A stretch of DNA of 30,000 nucleotides from an uncultured Bdellovibrio sp. (GCA_937871355.1 CALMPX010000461.1:1-30000); one strand, 5' to 3'; shown: positions 7,401-14,992, counted from the first letter of the stretch. A program made the numbers and translations. Notes: a model not told the origin generated them from the sequence alone.

Positions 7401-8918
7401 ATGGCTGCAGAAATCCTCATAAATATTCGACCAAACGAGACTCGAGTGGCCTATATCGAATCAGGCACCTTAATGGATCTAAAAATTGAAAAGCGTTCTT
7501 CACCGACTTTAGTCGGGACTATTCATCGCGGAATTATCACGCGCGTCTTGCCCGGTATGCAAGCCGCTTTCGTGGACATTGGCTTAGATAAAGCCGCGTT
7601 TTTATACGTTGGTGATATCATGACTGAAGAAAGCAAAGGATTTTTCAACGACGGCGATGAGGATGAAAATGAACAGCAGCAAGAATCCGATAATTTTAGA
7701 CCCGCTCGCGAAATTAAAACGCCCATTCAAGATCTGATTAAAGAAGGCCAGCAGCTGATGGTGCAAGTGGCGAAAGATCCTCTAGGAACAAAAGGCGCAC
7801 GCATCACAACGCATATTTCTCTTCCGGGCCGAGGCATTGTTTATATGCCTTTTATTAAACACGTGGGCATCTCTCGAAAAATCGAAGACGAAAAAGAAAA
7901 AGAACGTCTTAAAAAAATCATTCAAAAAATTAACCCTAGCGGTGGAGTCATCGTTCGTACGGCCTCAGAAGGAGCTTCCGAAGAGTCTTTGCGCGCCGAT
8001 ATTGATTATTTAGATCGCCTGGGAAAAGAAATTCAAAAAAGTTTTGAAAAGAAAAAAACGGCAGGGATCATTCATTCAGAGCTCGATGTCGAACTTCGCG
8101 CACTACGGGATTTGATGAGTGAAAACGTCACGACAGTTTGGGTGGACGAGGCCGAAGCTTACAAACGAGTTTCAAAATTCGTGACACAACTTATGCCAAA
8201 ATATAAACAAAACATTATTTTATATGAAGAGAAAAAACCACTTTTTGATTTATATGATATTGACCTTGAAATCTCTCGTGCGGTCGAAAGAAAAGTTTGG
8301 TTAAAATCAGGTGGCTACATCGTGATCGACGAGGCGGAGGCACTTGTTGTGATCGACGTGAATACCGGTAAGTATGTTGGTAAAAAAGATTTAGAAGACA
8401 CAATTTTAAAAACAAACCTAGAAGCGGTCAAAGAAGTCGCCCATCAATTGCGAGTTCGCAATGCCGGTGGAATTATTATCGTCGATTTCATCGATATGGA
8501 AAAAGAAGTTCATCGTGAACAAGTGTTACAAGCACTAACTGAAGAATTAAAAAAAGATCGAAGTCGTACCAACGTGATGTCGATGTCAGAACTTGGTTTG
8601 GTCGAAATGACTCGCAAGCGCATTCGCCCCAGTATCGTTAAGACACTTTGCGAACCCTGTACTTACTGCGAGGGAAAAGGCTACATCAAACGTAAGAACA
8701 CGATTGCCAACGAAATTTTCCGCGATATTGAACGCGAAGTCGGTTTAGTTGAAAATAAAAAGAAAAGTTTAATTGTTCACTGTCACGGGAGCATCGTCGA
8801 TTGGATTTACGAAGAAGAAAGCGAAACGTTGGAATATTTAGAAAAAAAATTCGGACACTCAGTGGCCTTTAAAATTGAACCCTCGTACCACCTTGAGCAG
8901 TACGAGATTTTCGATTAA
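7401..8918 (+). CDS. rng: Ribonuclease G (RNase E/G family endoribonuclease)
   Basis: Single-strand-specific endoribonuclease for rRNA 5' maturation and mRNA decay. The 505-residue length matches RNase G and lacks the long C-terminal scaffold of RNase E. The N-terminal S1 domain includes VLPGMQAAFVDIGLDKAAFL and is interrupted by an acidic, glutamine-rich loop around residues 76-100. The catalytic DNase I-like domain has metal-binding Asp residues in VVIDVNTG and IVDFIDM. A zinc-link-like CEPCTYCEGKGY follows VEMTRKRIR. The ATG at 7401 has AGGAG ten nt upstream and starts MAAEILINIRPNETRVAYIE, colinear with E. coli RNase G; an upstream in-frame TTG at 7341 is not needed. It lies a short distance before rplU-rpmA, consistent with a role in ribosome maturation. 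Confidence 0.95.
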   Translation: MAAEILINIRPNETRVAYIESGTLMDLKIEKRSSPTLVGTIHRGIITRVLPGMQAAFVDIGLDKAAFLYVGDIMTEESKGFFNDGDEDENEQQQESDNFRPAREIKTPIQDLIKEGQQLMVQVAKDPLGTKGARITTHISLPGRGIVYMPFIKHVGISRKIEDEKEKERLKKIIQKINPSGGVIVRTASEGASEESLRADIDYLDRLGKEIQKSFEKKKTAGIIHSELDVELRALRDLMSENVTTVWVDEAEAYKRVSKFVTQLMPKYKQNIILYEEKKPLFDLYDIDLEISRAVERKVWLKSGGYIVIDEAEALVVIDVNTGKYVGKKDLEDTILKTNLEAVKEVAHQLRVRNAGGIIIVDFIDMEKEVHREQVLQALTEELKKDRSRTNVMSMSELGLVEMTRKRIRPSIVKTLCEPCTYCEGKGYIKRKNTIANEIFRDIEREVGLVENKKKSLIVHCHGSIVDWIYEEESETLEYLEKKFGHSVAFKIEPSYHLEQYEIFD

Positions 8919-8925
8919 ATATTAA

Positions 8926-9336
8926 TTACTTAATTTCAAGTGGTATATCAATTTGGTGAACTAATTGATTTTCATTAGCCACGTCACCCGTTGTGAAAGC
9001 TAGGCGCACTAACCATTCACCTTTCATTATGAAAGCCGCTTGAGTGATGTTATATTTATTCACATCAAACTGAGTCACGGTGACCGGCGAAGACCCGTGT
9101 CCCATTGAAGGCATCCATAATAAAACAGTCATGTTCGAGGCCTCAAGTGGTCCAGTCACGTGAACAACAAAAGATCCCAATTTAGAGGGAATTAAATCTT
9201 TCATGTGGCCAATATGAGCACAGACTGTAGTGTCTACCGATGAACAGACTTCGACGGAGTGTTCATTTTGATGGTGTTGAGCGAAAGTAGTTAAAGATAT
9301 AAGAGATGCGAAGGCCGCAATTATTAATAATTTCAT
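8926..9336 (-). CDS. Small secreted protein with a YtkA/FixH-like domain
   Basis: A 136-residue predicted periplasmic or secreted protein of unknown function. It has a signal peptide with likely cleavage after TTFA (about residue 19), then a His-rich start (HHQNEH) and CAHIGHM. From about residue 50 the pattern of short beta strands with MPSMGHGS and later FIMKGEWLVRLAF resembles the YtkA-like immunoglobulin-type fold, often found near copper or oxidase functions. Met/His motifs could bind metal, but this is inference. An AGGAG ribosome site lies upstream of the ATG. It is convergent with RNase G (7 bp between stop codons) and sits 35 bp downstream of the DUF4143-like ATPase, so the two may share a transcript. 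Confidence 0.75.
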   Translation of the reverse strand: MKLLIIAAFASLISLTTFAQHHQNEHSVEVCSSVDTTVCAHIGHMKDLIPSKLGSFVVHVTGPLEASNMTVLLWMPSMGHGSSPVTVTQFDVNKYNITQAAFIMKGEWLVRLAFTTGDVANENQLVHQIDIPLEIK

Positions 9337-9371
9337 AAAGACTCCTTTAAAGTTAATGAGCGTTTTAAATA

Positions 9372-10502
9372 TTATTTAAGCTGTGAAACTTCAAGAAAAA
9401 ATTGAGCCGCGGTGAGCTTGCGAACTCGTTGATCATTCAGTTCGTTTTGAGCTTCAGTCACGAGCATTAATTTAGCATTTGGCAAACTACTTCCTATCCT
9501 ATTTAAGTTCTTTAAATGAGATGGAATTATTTTTGACGAGCCTTCAAAGCAGATTAAATAATTATTTTGATCCGGCGTTTCGATGACGAGATCAATTTCG
9601 ACTTGGTCTTTGGTTTCAATATAAGAAAGCTTCAAATCTAAATTGAACAGAACATTCATCTTTTGGACTTCTGCGATACACCAGTGCTTATAGTACTTTC
9701 TGTATTCAGTAGAGTTTTCTAATAATTTATCGTTCAGTTTATTTTCTAATGAGCGCATAAAACCTGAATCAAAAAAATAAAAACGCGGCGAAGAGATTTG
9801 CACTTTTCTTAATTTAAGTTCGCAGTTTTTTAAAAAAAATCCGACATGAGTTTCGACCAGCAAAGCGTAAAAATTTTGAATTGTTTTATAATCCACATTA
9901 ATTTGTTGAGAAAGGCGGCTATAATTTAGCTTTGTACCAACCGTCTCTGCCGCCAGAGGTAAGAAAAGATGGAATGCCACTAGATTTCTAATTTTTGATT
10001 TTTCAATAAGTTCATCATTAATATAGTTTTCCACGTAGTGGCTGAGATACCGTGATTTATCAGCAGAGTTAAGAAGATTAAAGTTTTTAGGAAGCAGTCC
10101 ATATTGAAGCGCCGTCAGGACATCCGTGGTGTCTTTGATCTTAAGATAGGATAAGCTCGAAGTATAAATGAGCTTAAAATGTTTTTGATCGGCAAGTTCA
10201 CGACCGCTCGTGGCTGCAATATAGATATTTTGATTTTCGATGGCCTCAATCAATTCAGGAAGATATTTAAGAATACGATCAAGGCGATGAATCGTCAGCC
10301 ATTCTCCGGGTTGAACTTCGGCCAGAATATCTTTGAGGAATTCAGGCCGACTCAGAAGCTCTCGAACGAGAAGCGGATCATCCAAATCCATATAAAGAGT
10401 GTCTTGAAATACGGGCAAAGACCTTAAAACAGAGGCCTTTCCGGTGTCTGGCGGACCCACAATCAGCAAACTTTTATTTAAAGGGATATCCATTAATGCC
10501 AT
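9372..10502 (-). CDS. DUF4143-type AAA ATPase homologue with a degenerate nucleotide-binding site
   Basis: Resembles the large AAA_14/DUF4143 family, whose members usually have an N-terminal P-loop ATPase, a winged-helix middle and a C-terminal restriction-nuclease-like fold. Cellular role is unknown. In this 376-residue protein the P-loop reads GPPDTGKAS, with Ala where Ser/Thr normally follows the Lys. The Walker B position reads WLTIHRLDR instead of the usual hydrophobic run plus DE. Sensor-1-like AATSGRELADQ is weak. The middle part (LSQQINVDYKTIQNFYALL) and FYFFDSGFMRSL are classic for the family. EIDLVIE followed by CFEGSSK marks a nuclease-like core with the usual E-x-K altered. ATP hydrolysis may be lost. 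AGGA lies 6 nt upstream of the ATG inside a 12-bp inverted repeat. Another ATG is four codons in. Confidence 0.75.
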   Translation of the reverse strand: MALMDIPLNKSLLIVGPPDTGKASVLRSLPVFQDTLYMDLDDPLLVRELLSRPEFLKDILAEVQPGEWLTIHRLDRILKYLPELIEAIENQNIYIAATSGRELADQKHFKLIYTSSLSYLKIKDTTDVLTALQYGLLPKNFNLLNSADKSRYLSHYVENYINDELIEKSKIRNLVAFHLFLPLAAETVGTKLNYSRLSQQINVDYKTIQNFYALLVETHVGFFLKNCELKLRKVQISSPRFYFFDSGFMRSLENKLNDKLLENSTEYRKYYKHWCIAEVQKMNVLFNLDLKLSYIETKDQVEIDLVIETPDQNNYLICFEGSSKIIPSHLKNLNRIGSSLPNAKLMLVTEAQNELNDQRVRKLTAAQFFLEVSQLK

Positions 10503-10505
10503 TTA

Positions 10506-10536
10506 TAATCCTAATTTTAACGCCAAATTAGGATTA
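10506..10536. promoter_or_regulatory. Perfect 12-bp inverted repeat between the ATPase gene and rplU
   Basis: TAATCCTAATTT (10506-10517) is repeated exactly as its reverse complement AAATTAGGATTA (10525-10536), with a 7-nt spacer. A further half-site-like ATAGGATA lies just beyond, near 10538-10545. The dyad starts 4 nt upstream of the ATPase ATG, and in that mRNA the 3' arm contains the AGGA ribosome site. It could be an operator, or an RNA hairpin that blocks translation. It is too far (more than 110 nt) from the rplU ATG to affect its ribosome site directly. Confidence 0.6.
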
Positions 10537-10650
10537 GATAGGATATATTTCAGATGATGTCTAGTAAAACTTCTTTTTGAGCAAGAAGAGTTTGACGTAG
10601 CAAGGCTGAAATGCGACAAAATGACTTCTTACATACCTAATGGAGGTTTC

Positions 10651-11229
10651 ATGTACGCGATTATCAAAACAGGTGGCAAACAATATAAAGTTCAAGCCGG
10701 TGACGTTTTACAAGTTGAAAAATTAGATAACGACCTAGGATCAGAAGTGACTTTCGCTGAAATCCTTATGGTTTCAGGAGACAAAACTCATGTTGGTTCT
10801 CCGTTAGTTAAAAACGCAGTAGTGACTGCCGTTGTAACTAAACAAGCGCGTACTCGCAAAGTATTCGTTTTCAAGAAAAAACGTCGTCAAAGCTACCGTC
10901 GTTTCGGAACTCACAAACAAAGCTTTACTGAATTATTTATCAAATCAATTACTTCACCAGATGGTCAGTCAACTAAGTCTGATGCAAAACCAGTTGTAAA
11001 AGATATGGAAGCTATTCGTAACGAACGCATTCAAACAAAAGTCGCTGACAGCCGCGCACGCGCAGAAGCAACTATTGGTAAAAATGCTAAACCAGTAGCT
11101 ACACCAAAAGCTAAAAAAGTCGCTCCCAAAAAAGCGGCTGCTAAAAAAGCTACGGTCAAGAAAGCTCCTTCAAAAAGAGCTGCTAAAAAAGCAACAACAG
11201 TAAAAAAAGTCGCTAAAAAAACGAAATAG
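10651..11229 (+). CDS. rplU: Ribosomal protein L21 with a long basic C-terminal extension
   Basis: 50S subunit protein that binds 23S rRNA. The first ~105 residues are a complete L21: start MYAIIKTGGKQYKVQAGDVL and the basic loop FVFKKKRRQSYRRFGTHKQ. Normal L21 ends near here. This 192-residue protein continues with about 87 more residues. First comes a charged, probably helical piece containing MEAIRNERIQTKVADSRARA. Then comes a Lys/Ala-rich tail of AKK/KKA repeats resembling histone H1 C-terminal tails. Codon use stays even across the junction, so a frameshift artefact is unlikely. The ATG at 10651 has GGAGG 4 nt upstream and matches the family start; an in-frame ATG at 10621 lacks such support. 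It is followed by rpmA, the usual L21-L27 pair. Confidence 0.95.
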   Translation: MYAIIKTGGKQYKVQAGDVLQVEKLDNDLGSEVTFAEILMVSGDKTHVGSPLVKNAVVTAVVTKQARTRKVFVFKKKRRQSYRRFGTHKQSFTELFIKSITSPDGQSTKSDAKPVVKDMEAIRNERIQTKVADSRARAEATIGKNAKPVATPKAKKVAPKKAAAKKATVKKAPSKRAAKKATTVKKVAKKTK

Positions 11230-11285
11230 TTTTTGAAGTGATTGAAATAAGAAATATTAATTAATTTTTTAATGAGGAGTTAACA

Positions 11286-11561
11286 ATGGCAAGTAAAAAA
11301 GCTGGTGGTAGTACCAAGAATGGTCGCGATTCGCAGTCGAAGAGTTTAGGCGTTAAACGTTTTGGTGGACAATTAGTTAAATCGGGAACGATTATCATTC
11401 GTCAACGTGGAACTAAATTTCAAACGGGAACAAATGTAAAAATCGGCCGTGATCACACGATCTACGCGGTTATCGAAGGTTTAGTGACTTTTGAACGTTT
11501 CGCTAAAGACCGTTTCAAAGTTAGCGTATACCCTAAAGATGCTAAAACAGCTGCGGCGTAA
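11286..11561 (+). CDS. rpmA: Ribosomal protein L27
   Basis: 50S protein reaching the peptidyl-transferase centre. The 91-residue sequence is a full L27: MASKKAGGSTKNGRDSQSK, GVKRFGGQ, RQRGTKFQTG and GRDHTIYA are all family signatures. The N-terminus begins directly with MASKKAGG and lacks the cleaved extension seen in Firmicutes. GAGG (in ATGAGGAGTT) precedes the ATG. It is 56 bp downstream of rplU and followed by a strong terminator, so rplU-rpmA form one transcription unit. Confidence 0.97.
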   Translation: MASKKAGGSTKNGRDSQSKSLGVKRFGGQLVKSGTIIIRQRGTKFQTGTNVKIGRDHTIYAVIEGLVTFERFAKDRFKVSVYPKDAKTAAA

Positions 11562-11631
11562 GCCTCAGTTTAAAATTTAAAATCGAATACACGGTTTTCA
11601 TTGGTAAAACTTGTATTTTTTATAAAGTTTT

Positions 11632-11662
11632 AAAGGAGCCCATTAAAAGGCTCCTTTTCTTT
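11632..11662 (+). terminator. Rho-independent terminator after rpmA
   Basis: Perfect 9-bp stem AAAGGAGCC (11632-11640) / GGCTCCTTT (11649-11657) with an 8-nt loop, followed by a T-rich tail (TCTTTT). It lies 70 bp past the rpmA stop. A second, AT-only inverted repeat (TAAAACTT 11605-11612 / AAGTTTTA 11625-11632) abuts it on the upstream side and shares base 11632. Confidence 0.85.
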
Positions 11663-11731
11663 TATCTTTAGGTGTATGTAGAGCTAAAGATATCTTTCTA
11701 TTATAGAATTGTTATTCAAAGAGTTGGTTAT

Positions 11732-12775
11732 ATGAAATTTGTTGATGAAGTTAAAATTACTATTTCGTCTGGTCGTGGCGGCGCCGGAGCCGTTACTTTT
11801 AGACGCGAATCCCATGCTCCTCGTGGTGGCCCGGATGGCGGCAACGGCGGAAAAGGCGGCGATGTCATCGTTCGAACATCGAAACACATAAACTCTTTAT
11901 TTGATTTTAGAACTTACCGCAAATACCACGCAGAAAATGGAAAACCTGGAGCAGCTGATCAATGTTCAGGCGCTGATGGCGAAGATCTTGTTCTTATTGT
12001 TCCCGAAGGCACCATCATTCGTGCTGGCGAAACAGATGAAATTTTATATGATTTAACCGATGTTAACGAAGTTAATATTTTAAAAGGTGGCCGCGGCGGA
12101 AAAGGCAACGAACATTTTAAAAATAGTATTAATCAAGCTCCTGAGTATGCTCAACCTGGCGAAGACAATCACACTTTAGATATCGCCTTAGAGTTAAAAT
12201 TAATTGCGGACGTGGGTATTATCGGTTTTCCGAATGCGGGTAAATCGACTTTAATTTCTCGTATATCGGCGGCCAAACCAAAAATTGCTGATTATCCTTT
12301 TACCACGCTGACGCCGCAATTAGGAGTCGTTAAAGTTGGAGACTACAGCAGTTTCGTGGTGGCTGATATTCCTGGATTAATTAAGGGCGCGCATCAAGGA
12401 ATTGGCTTAGGGATTCAGTTTTTAAGACATATTGAGCGCACATCATTATTTATTCACGTGGTGGACGTGTCAGGAATGAATGGTCGTGATCCTATTCAAG
12501 ATTTTGAAGACATTAATTTTGAGATTGAGCAGTACGATGCCATGAACAAAGAAAAAGACGGATTCTTTCCGTTAGCAACACGAGAACAAATTGTTGTTTT
12601 TAATAAAATTGATCTTTTACCAAAAGAACAACTTGAGAAACTAACGAAAGCTTTTAAGAAAAAACACAATACTGAAATTTATGCGATTTCAGGCGTGACC
12701 GGAAAAAATATCAGCGAGCTTCTAACCGTCGTTGCGAATAAGATATTAAAAGCAAAAGGTATCATTGAAACTTAA
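11732..12775 (+). CDS. obgE: GTPase ObgE/CgtA
   Basis: Essential GTPase in 50S ribosome assembly and stress signalling. The 347-residue protein has the glycine-rich Obg fold (1-158; GGPDGGNGGKGGDV, KGGRGGKGN). The GTPase domain follows, with G1 GFPNAGKS (165-172), switch DYPFTTLTPQLG, G3 DIPG, G4 NKID and G5 ISG. There is no long acidic C-terminal tail. I start at the ATG at 11732 (MKFVDEVKIT), which matches the family N-terminus; an upstream in-frame ATG at 11672 would add 20 residues lacking Obg similarity and would start just after the terminator. It stands 18 bp before nadD-rsfS. The gene order L21-L27-Obg-NadD-RsfS-RlmH is a common ribosome-biogenesis neighbourhood. Confidence 0.96.
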   Translation: MKFVDEVKITISSGRGGAGAVTFRRESHAPRGGPDGGNGGKGGDVIVRTSKHINSLFDFRTYRKYHAENGKPGAADQCSGADGEDLVLIVPEGTIIRAGETDEILYDLTDVNEVNILKGGRGGKGNEHFKNSINQAPEYAQPGEDNHTLDIALELKLIADVGIIGFPNAGKSTLISRISAAKPKIADYPFTTLTPQLGVVKVGDYSSFVVADIPGLIKGAHQGIGLGIQFLRHIERTSLFIHVVDVSGMNGRDPIQDFEDINFEIEQYDAMNKEKDGFFPLATREQIVVFNKIDLLPKEQLEKLTKAFKKKHNTEIYAISGVTGKNISELLTVVANKILKAKGIIET

Positions 12776-12793
12776 TTTTACAGCAGGTGATAA

Positions 12794-13807
12794 ATGAAAA
12801 TTGGAATTTTTGGTGGAAGTTTTAATCCGCCACACAACGGACACGTGAATAGTTTAGTAACGGTACAAAAGAAAATGGGATTCGATAAAATCCACATTAT
12901 TCCGAATAATCAAAACCCTTTGAAAATTCCCACCGAGCTTCCGAATGTCGAACACAGAATTGAAATGTGTAAGCAGGCGTTTTCAACCTATGGACCAGCC
13001 TTTTTCGTTGATGATATCGAAATTAAGCGCGGCGGTAAAAGCTATACGATCGACACGGTCCTTGAGCTTCGTAAACAATACGCGGCCAAAGATCTTTATT
13101 TGATTATTGGCGCAGACAACTTTGAAAGTTTCTCTGAATGGAAAGACTGGAAAAAGATTTTAACTGAAATCAACTTAGTTGTAACAACCCGTCCTGGTTA
13201 TGAAATTCCTGAAGCGGAAACAGATTTTCCTGATTATTTAACTCATCTTATCGGCGAAAGCGATTTTGGAGCGGTGGAATTAACCACGGGTCGTTCGATT
13301 GAATTTATCACTTTAGATGATTTAGATATTTCTTCTTCAGAGCTTCGTAAAAAATTGCGCGTTGGTCGCGCCACTGAAAAATTTTTACCCTTATCTGTGG
13401 AAAGCTACATCAAAAAGAACAAAGTCTACCGAGCAACAAATGAAAAAATTTCGGATTATGCTAAATTCACTCAATATTGTGCGCAGGTTCTTTTTGATAA
13501 AAAAGGGATTGCCGTTCGTGCTTTTGATTTGCAAGCCTTAGGCACAACAACGGACTTTACCTTGATCGCTTCAGGAACAAGTACTCGCCACACGTCATCG
13601 ATGGCGGAAAATCTGGTGATGGCCGTTAAAGAAGAATTTAATTTACTTCCGCAAGGAGTAGAGGGCGTTGACGAAGGACGTTGGGTCGTTGTGGATTACG
13701 GTGCATTAATCATTCACTTGTTCTATGACTTTGTTCGCCAAGAATATCGTCTCGAAGAACTATGGAAAGCGGGAACAGAGCTTCCTGTTAAAGATACTCA
13801 AATCTAA
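12794..13807 (+). CDS. nadD: Fusion of nicotinate-nucleotide adenylyltransferase (NadD) and ribosomal silencing factor (RsfS)
   Basis: One 337-residue reading frame holds two proteins usually encoded separately. Residues 1-212 are a full NadD, making deamido-NAD from NaMN and ATP: nucleotidyltransferase motif GGSFNPPHNGH (7-17), ISSSELRKKLRVGR (179-192), and the typical end LPLSVESYIKKNKVY. Residues about 220-330 are a full RsfS (Iojap/DUF143), which binds L14 and blocks subunit joining: GIAVRAFDLQALGTTTDF, ASGTSTRHTSSMAENL, GRWVVVDYGALIIHLF and EELWKAG. The linker is only about 8 residues and has no in-frame start codon, so separate translation of RsfS is not apparent. It is coupled to rlmH through a TAATG overlap. 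nadD and rsfS are neighbours in many genomes, so fusion needs only loss of a stop. Confidence 0.93.
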   Translation: MKIGIFGGSFNPPHNGHVNSLVTVQKKMGFDKIHIIPNNQNPLKIPTELPNVEHRIEMCKQAFSTYGPAFFVDDIEIKRGGKSYTIDTVLELRKQYAAKDLYLIIGADNFESFSEWKDWKKILTEINLVVTTRPGYEIPEAETDFPDYLTHLIGESDFGAVELTTGRSIEFITLDDLDISSSELRKKLRVGRATEKFLPLSVESYIKKNKVYRATNEKISDYAKFTQYCAQVLFDKKGIAVRAFDLQALGTTTDFTLIASGTSTRHTSSMAENLVMAVKEEFNLLPQGVEGVDEGRWVVVDYGALIIHLFYDFVRQEYRLEELWKAGTELPVKDTQI

Positions 13808-14277
13808 TGAAATCGGTACTGTTTGATTATAAGACCACAAAAGAAGAGTGGTTTGAACAGGCCGTATTGCTTTATTCCAAAAAAATTTCCCATTATGCGG
13901 AATTTGATATCCAATCTTTAAAAACGATGAAGCACGGTCGCGATGAAGCGACTTTAAAAAAAGAGTATGAAGAAAGTGAGCTTTTTAAAAAACTCACGCC
14001 CGATGATTACGTCATTTTGTTTGATGAAAATGGAAAGACATTTAAGTCTGAAGAATTTGCGGAACAAATATCAAAAGCCGAAAACAGTGGCAAAAAAAGA
14101 ATCGTCTACATTGTCGGTGGAGCCTACGGCGTCACTGACAATATTAAGCAACGAGCGCATGTTAAAATTAGTTTATCTTCGATGGTTATGAATCACTTAG
14201 TTGCAGAAACAGTTGTGTTGGAACAAATTTATCGAGCCTATACGATTAAAAACCGAATTCCGTATCACAATATTTAG
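13807..14277 (+). CDS. rlmH: 23S rRNA pseudouridine-1915 N3-methyltransferase RlmH
   Basis: SPOUT-fold methyltransferase that methylates pseudouridine 1915 in helix 69 of 23S rRNA, a late 70S-stage modification. The 156-residue length is typical. The SAM-binding knot carries VYIVGGAYGVTDNIKQRA. It is followed by KISLSSMVMNHLVAETVVLEQIYRAY and a C-terminal PYHNI, equivalent to the usual PYHH/PYHR end. The start codon overlaps the nadD-rsfS stop by one base (TAATG), consistent with coupled translation of two ribosome-subunit maturation factors. Confidence 0.95.
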   Translation: MKSVLFDYKTTKEEWFEQAVLLYSKKISHYAEFDIQSLKTMKHGRDEATLKKEYEESELFKKLTPDDYVILFDENGKTFKSEEFAEQISKAENSGKKRIVYIVGGAYGVTDNIKQRAHVKISLSSMVMNHLVAETVVLEQIYRAYTIKNRIPYHNI

Positions 14278-14332
14278 CCTGATCACATTAGATTCTTAAA
14301 AAACAAAACTCGTTTTTGCATCAACTTTTCCT

Positions 14333-14992
14333 ATGAAAATACAATTTTTGTATCCTTTGTGTTTGCGTTGCGGTTCCTTAGCCGTTCGCTGTAGCCTGTT
14401 TTGCCGCAATTGCGAAAATGATTTTTTACTTCCGCGACTCCGAAAACAGAAGCGCACTCTAGATGTTGACGGCGATACCTACCCTGTTGATTTTTTACTG
14501 CATTGGATTCCAAATGAAAGCGACTGCCTATCTGAATTAGTTTATCTGCTTAAAAGTCCACTCAGTTATTCAGTTTGGAAATTTTACGTTGAAAAGTTTT
14601 GTCAGCTTGATCATCAATTAAAAAATCAAAAAAATACAGCAACGGTTATTATTCCGATTCCTGGAAGTCATTTAAAAAAGACAGCCTATCACACCATGTA
14701 TTTTGCTCAGAGTTGGCAGAAATGTTCACCAGGCGTGACCCTATCTTGTCTAACCAGTCAGCCTAAGCCCAGCGAACAAAAAGACCTCTCTCTTGGCGAA
14801 CGAAGTCAGGTTCAAGTGAGTTTTATTGAAGATTTTACAAATGAAATTTACAAGTACGAACACATAATTCTGATAGACGATATAGTCACCTCTGGACATA
14901 CGATCCAGGCTAGTTTGATGGCCCTAAAACCATACCTGAGGCCTGGCTGCGTAGTTGAAATAAAAGCACTTCTTTCCAGAGGTAAAATCTGA
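14333..14992 (+). CDS. comF: ComF-family phosphoribosyltransferase-like protein
   Basis: Homologue of ComF/GntX, linked to DNA uptake (competence) or intracellular DNA handling in other bacteria; the biochemical activity is not settled. The 219-residue protein has an N-terminal cysteine cluster (Cys10, 13, 20, 24, 27), likely a zinc finger. A type I phosphoribosyltransferase domain follows, with the PRPP motif IILIDDIVTSGHTI near residues 180-193. PIPGSHLKKTAYHTMYFAQ is in the position of the usual P-(V/L)-x-x-R-xxRGfNq segment but is poorly conserved. No clear ribosome site precedes the ATG. It lies 55 bp after rlmH and 12 bp before the LolA-like gene. Confidence 0.85.
   Translation: MKIQFLYPLCLRCGSLAVRCSLFCRNCENDFLLPRLRKQKRTLDVDGDTYPVDFLLHWIPNESDCLSELVYLLKSPLSYSVWKFYVEKFCQLDHQLKNQKNTATVIIPIPGSHLKKTAYHTMYFAQSWQKCSPGVTLSCLTSQPKPSEQKDLSLGERSQVQVSFIEDFTNEIYKYEHIILIDDIVTSGHTIQASLMALKPYLRPGCVVEIKALLSRGKI

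Noticed and set aside
7640..7710. Acidic loop in the S1 domain of RNase G as an unusual insertion
   Set aside because: E. coli RNase G also has a variable loop at this point, so only its length and acidity differ.
10592..10625. TTGACG as the -35 of an rplU promoter
   Set aside because: No acceptable -10 hexamer at 16-19 nt downstream.
11686..11697. 12-bp palindrome AAAGATATCTTT upstream of obgE
   Set aside because: Short, AT-rich and without a second copy; could occur by chance. Not called as an operator.
13440..13540. Out-of-frame ATG at the NadD-RsfS junction as a separate rsfS start
   Set aside because: It is in a different frame from RsfS and yields a short protein without RsfS motifs.
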